A stretch of DNA of 5,606 bases from JBDTMC01 sp039934475. GTDB lineage: Bacteria > Acidobacteriota > Terriglobia > Bryobacterales > Bryobacteraceae. Made by a program: the position numbers and the translations under genes. Each line of letters opens with the position of its first letter. The stretch's first letter is position 1. The notes under the pieces are model-generated. The model was not told the DNA's origin. It was given only the letters and a program-made list of their open reading frames with translations, and did no database searches. Location: the NCBI GenBank assembly GCA_039934475.1, contig JBDTMC010000500.1, positions 1-5,606 of the forward strand, written 5' to 3'. Below, in pieces: positions 2,692-5,606 of this stretch.

Positions 2692-5606
2692 CAGGACGCC
2701 ACCATTGTCGGCACGGTAACTGACCCCAGCGGGGCGGCCGTGCCAAACGTAGCCATCACCATCACCAACCACGAAACGGGGCAGGTGACCAAGCTGACAT
2801 CGAACGGTGTTGGTCAGTATGTCGCCCCTGATCTTCACATTGGCCGTTATACCGTGCGCGCCGAAATGTCCGGATTCAAGGCTTCAGAGCAACGGGATTT
2901 GGTCCTCAACGTCGGCGAGCGTGCTCGTGTCGACATGAAAATGGAGATCGGTAGCGCTTCCGAAAGCGTAAATGTGTCGGCCACGGCATTGGCCGTTCAA
3001 ACCGATTCGGGAGAGATCAGCGACGTCATTTCCGGCCAACAGGTCTCGCAATTGGCTACCAACGGACGTAGCCTTTACTCGCTCGCTTTCCTGACGGCTG
3101 GGGCGACGGCGAATATGTCGGACTTCCAGAGCCCCACCCCCGTGGGCGGCGATTCCAGCGTGAGTTTTAACGGCATGCGCCAAAACCACAATCTGTGGAC
3201 CATCGACGGTGGCGAGGCCAGTGACCGCGGTGGCGGGGGCGGACTCGATGTGATGCCCTCCGTGGACGCGATCGCCGAGTTTCGAGTATTGACATCAAAT
3301 TACAGCGCGGAATACGGCCTATCCTCGGCAGCCACCATGACCATGGTGGTGAAGGGCGGCGGAAAGGACCTGCACGCCTCGGCCTGGGAGTTTGTGCGCA
3401 ACGACAAGTTGGATGCCAACAATTACTTCTTCAACCGGGCAGGAAACAAGCCGCCTAAACTTCGGTTCAACACCTACGGCTTCAACGCCGGTGGCCCGGT
3501 AGTTCTGCCTCACTACAACAAGAACCGGGACAAGACCTTCTTCTTCTACAACATGGAATGGCGCAAGCTGATCCAGGGTGGAGTGGTCAACCAGACTGTC
3601 CCGCTGGCGAGTACGTACGGAGGGGCATTCCCCAGTTCAACTACCATGCATGTGCCGCTGGCCGACCAGCTTTCGGCGAATCAACTGGCGAAGTTCACGT
3701 CGCTGGGGTTGGTTCCCGGCCAGGCATTTCCGAACAATACGATTCCCGCTACGCTGCTGGACGCCAACGCGCAGACCCTGTTGAAGGCTGGCATCTTCCC
3801 GACGCCGAATAACGGCGCTCAATTCGTCGGCGGAGCCAACCAGCCGACCAACGTGCGCGAGGAGATTGTCCGCATCGATCATCGGTTCTCAGACAAGTTC
3901 GGAATCTTCGGACACTATATCTCAGAACAAATCAGCCAGACCTACGGCACGTCGCTCTGGAGCGGCAGCAATGTGCCCACCGTCGGCACCATCTTCGGCA
4001 ACCCGTCGTACCACGGTGTTCTCCGTGCCACTTACTCCATCAGCCCAACGCTGCTTAACGAAACCGCTTTTAACTTCAACGGTAATCAGATCAACATCGC
4101 GCCCACGGGGCTGTTCCAACGCCCATCTAGCCTCAGCATTCCTGAGTTGTTTACCGGTAACAACTTGACCCGCATCCCCAGCGTTTCGTTGGGCGGTTCC
4201 ACCGGCACCAACTACGACATCTCGAGCTGGCCGTGGAACAACAAAGCGGACGACTACCAGATTCGCGACGACGTCTCGTGGACCAAGGGGTCGCATCAGT
4301 TCAAGTTTGGTGGAAGTTGGGCACTCTACAAGAAGGTTCAGGACCTGTTTGGTAACACGCAGGGCAACTTCAACTTCAACGGGAAATACACCGGGAACGA
4401 CTTCGCCGATTTCCTGCTGGGACTCTCGAACACCTACACGGAACTCGCAGTGCAGGACCATGGCAATTGGAACAACCAGTCATGGGCTTTGTACGTACAG
4501 GATAATTGGCGCGTCAATTCGCGCTTGACACTTAACCTTGGGCTGCGTTGGGACGGCGTGCCCCATACCTACGAAGCCAGCAATAGAGGTTCGAATTTCT
4601 ATCCGAACCTGTATGATTCGTCCAAGGCTGCTGTTCTGTTGCCCGGTGGCACCATTAGTCCGACGAGCCCGGGTCTTGGCTCCAGTCCTAACCCGATACT
4701 CGATGGCGTCCAGTTCTACCTGAACGGGATGGGAATCGCCGGCCAGAACGGAATCCCCAATGGTCTCGTACAGAACCATTGGGGCACTTTCGGCCCGCGG
4801 ATTGGCCTTGCCTACGATGTCACCGGCAAAGGCAAAACCGTCCTCCGCGGCGGATTTGGCGTGATGTATGAACGCATCCAGGGCAACGACATGTACAACG
4901 GCGGTCCGAATCCTCCGTTCAGCTCCAGCGTCACGTTCAACAACGTCGCGTTGTCCAATCCGAATACGAGCCTGCTCACCGGCGAGACGCTGACTGCTCC
5001 CATCACCGTGGCCAGCATCACCGGCATCGCTAACACGGATTACAAACTGCCCACCAGCTATCAATACAGCTTTGGCATCCAGCAGCAGCTGGGACGGGAC
5101 AGCGTCTTGTCATTGGCCTATGTCGGCAATCAGAACCGCCATCAGACTATCTACGGCGACATCAACCTGCCGGATCCCAGTGTTTTGCCGAGCCTAACCA
5201 ACGGGACGGTGGCTTACAATACCGTAGTTCCCTACTTGGGTTATCACAACATCAATCTGGTCAGCGCCTCGGTCAATTCCCACTACAACGGCCTGCAGAT
5301 GAACTTGAAGTCGCAGATGCGCAACGGCTTGACCCTTCAAGTCGCCTACACGCTCTCCCGGACCTATGACATGAATAACTCCTTCGGCGGCGACCTGGAT
5401 ACCGTCTCGAATCCATACAATCGCAAGTACGACTACGGGATCGCCTATTCGGACGCTACGCAAGTCGGCCTGGTTAACTTCATCTACGAGATTCCTGTCT
5501 TCCGGAACTCAAGCAGCCGCGCTCTGAAGACACTGGCCGGCGGGTGGGACGTATCCGGAATCGTGTCGATGATGCTGAGTAGAAGATTGTGCTCGGCCGC
5601 CAGCGC
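2620..5606 (+). CDS. Oar-like TonB-dependent receptor with carboxypeptidase-regulatory-like domain, 3'-truncated by window edge
   Basis: The frame is open without a stop from the ATG at 2620 to the window end (995 whole codons). Residues 1-24 are a Sec signal peptide (MKDSILRIIIPVVLLLTF..., likely cut at ATA-QD). Residues about 27-107 are a carboxypeptidase-regulatory-like beta-sandwich (IVGTVTDPSGAAVPN, GQYVAPDL, GRYTVRAEMSGFK). ESVNVSA (115-121) is a possible degenerate TonB box. The plug covers about 124-245, with LATNGRSLYSLAFLTAGA (145-162) and FNGMRQNHNLWTIDGG (183-198). Barrel hallmarks follow: WEFVRND (256-262), LDANNYFFN (264-272), RDKTFFFYNMEWR (303-315), RIDHRFSDK (418-426), YVQDNWRVNSRLTLNLGLRWD (625-645) and FGPRIGLAYDVTGKGKTVLRGG (724-745). 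Acidobacterial relatives usually have about 1,100-1,250 residues, so the barrel end is missing. It should act in the outer membrane, taking up an unknown, possibly glycan or peptide, substrate using TonB energy. The substrate cannot be read from sequence. Divergence from the membrane-anchored protein suggests shared control. The last 10 residues look atypical for the family. Confidence 0.92.
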   Translation, partial: MKDSILRIIIPVVLLLTFAFAATAQDATIVGTVTDPSGAAVPNVAITITNHETGQVTKLTSNGVGQYVAPDLHIGRYTVRAEMSGFKASEQRDLVLNVGERARVDMKMEIGSASESVNVSATALAVQTDSGEISDVISGQQVSQLATNGRSLYSLAFLTAGATANMSDFQSPTPVGGDSSVSFNGMRQNHNLWTIDGGEASDRGGGGGLDVMPSVDAIAEFRVLTSNYSAEYGLSSAATMTMVVKGGGKDLHASAWEFVRNDKLDANNYFFNRAGNKPPKLRFNTYGFNAGGPVVLPHYNKNRDKTFFFYNMEWRKLIQGGVVNQTVPLASTYGGAFPSSTTMHVPLADQLSANQLAKFTSLGLVPGQAFPNNTIPATLLDANAQTLLKAGIFPTPNNGAQFVGGANQPTNVREEIVRIDHRFSDKFGIFGHYISEQISQTYGTSLWSGSNVPTVGTIFGNPSYHGVLRATYSISPTLLNETAFNFNGNQINIAPTGLFQRPSSLSIPELFTGNNLTRIPSVSLGGSTGTNYDISSWPWNNKADDYQIRDDVSWTKGSHQFKFGGSWALYKKVQDLFGNTQGNFNFNGKYTGNDFADFLLGLSNTYTELAVQDHGNWNNQSWALYVQDNWRVNSRLTLNLGLRWDGVPHTYEASNRGSNFYPNLYDSSKAAVLLPGGTISPTSPGLGSSPNPILDGVQFYLNGMGIAGQNGIPNGLVQNHWGTFGPRIGLAYDVTGKGKTVLRGGFGVMYERIQGNDMYNGGPNPPFSSSVTFNNVALSNPNTSLLTGETLTAPITVASITGIANTDYKLPTSYQYSFGIQQQLGRDSVLSLAYVGNQNRHQTIYGDINLPDPSVLPSLTNGTVAYNTVVPYLGYHNINLVSASVNSHYNGLQMNLKSQMRNGLTLQVAYTLSRTYDMNNSFGGDLDTVSNPYNRKYDYGIAYSDATQVGLVNFIYEIPVFRNSSSRALKTLAGGWDVSGIVSMMLSRRLCSAAS

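Noticed and set aside
2479..2838. Minus-strand open frame of 119 codons spanning the intergenic region and the start of the receptor
   Set aside because: It overlaps the signal peptide and carboxypeptidase-like domain of the receptor antisense, has low-complexity Arg/Glu/Asn composition and no good ribosome binding site.
3922..4461. Minus-strand open frame of 179 codons inside the receptor gene
   Set aside because: It lies antisense to a clearly coding barrel segment, has no recognisable domain and is Val/Arg/Gly-rich as expected of a shadow frame.
4480..5064. Minus-strand open frame of 194 codons inside the receptor gene
   Set aside because: It is the longest shadow frame, but it overlaps conserved motifs on the plus strand such as YVQDNWRVNSRLTLNLG and FGPRIGLAYDV. 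The antisense protein shows no family features.

Overview
The window looks like a chromosomal segment of an Acidobacteriota bacterium, most likely of the Solibacter/Bryobacter type. This is inferred from gene content, since the window holds no phylogenetic marker. It combines an Oar-like outer-membrane TonB-dependent receptor with an N-terminal carboxypeptidase-regulatory-like domain, a CRTAC1-type FG-GAP/ASPIC protein, and a membrane-anchored protein with a cytoplasmic 'LKERSLGVEVFGR...YD...DPVVR' domain. All three families are strongly expanded in that phylum. The DNA is moderately GC-rich throughout, with no obvious compositional break.

Layout. (1) Nt 3-1004, plus strand: the C-terminal part of a CRTAC1-like protein with calcium-binding VCBS/FG-GAP repeats and an ASPIC/UnbV domain, cut at its 5' end by the window edge. 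(2) Nt 1023-2252, minus strand: a 409-residue bitopic membrane protein. It converges on gene 1 with an 18-bp gap and no recognisable terminator. (3) Nt 2253-2619: a 367-bp non-coding region between divergent genes, with a duplicated two-part sequence motif, a perfect 11-bp palindrome and several short stem-loops, two of which are mutually exclusive. (4) Nt 2620-5606, plus strand: an Oar-like TonB-dependent receptor with signal peptide, carboxypeptidase-regulatory-like domain, plug and most of its beta-barrel. It is open at the window end, so a listing limited to stop-terminated ORFs would miss it, although it is the largest gene here.

How they may work together. The receptor is expected in the outer membrane, importing an unknown substrate. 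The divergent protein is predicted to have a cytoplasmic, possibly DNA-binding, N-terminal domain, one membrane helix and a periplasmic domain of unknown fold. The shared control region suggests a sensor/regulator and transporter pair, but this is inference from layout and topology. The CRTAC1-like protein is probably secreted and need not belong to the same unit. I see no CRISPR array, mobile element, tRNA or rRNA. Nothing here is proven new; the control region and the uncharacterised bitopic protein most deserve follow-up.
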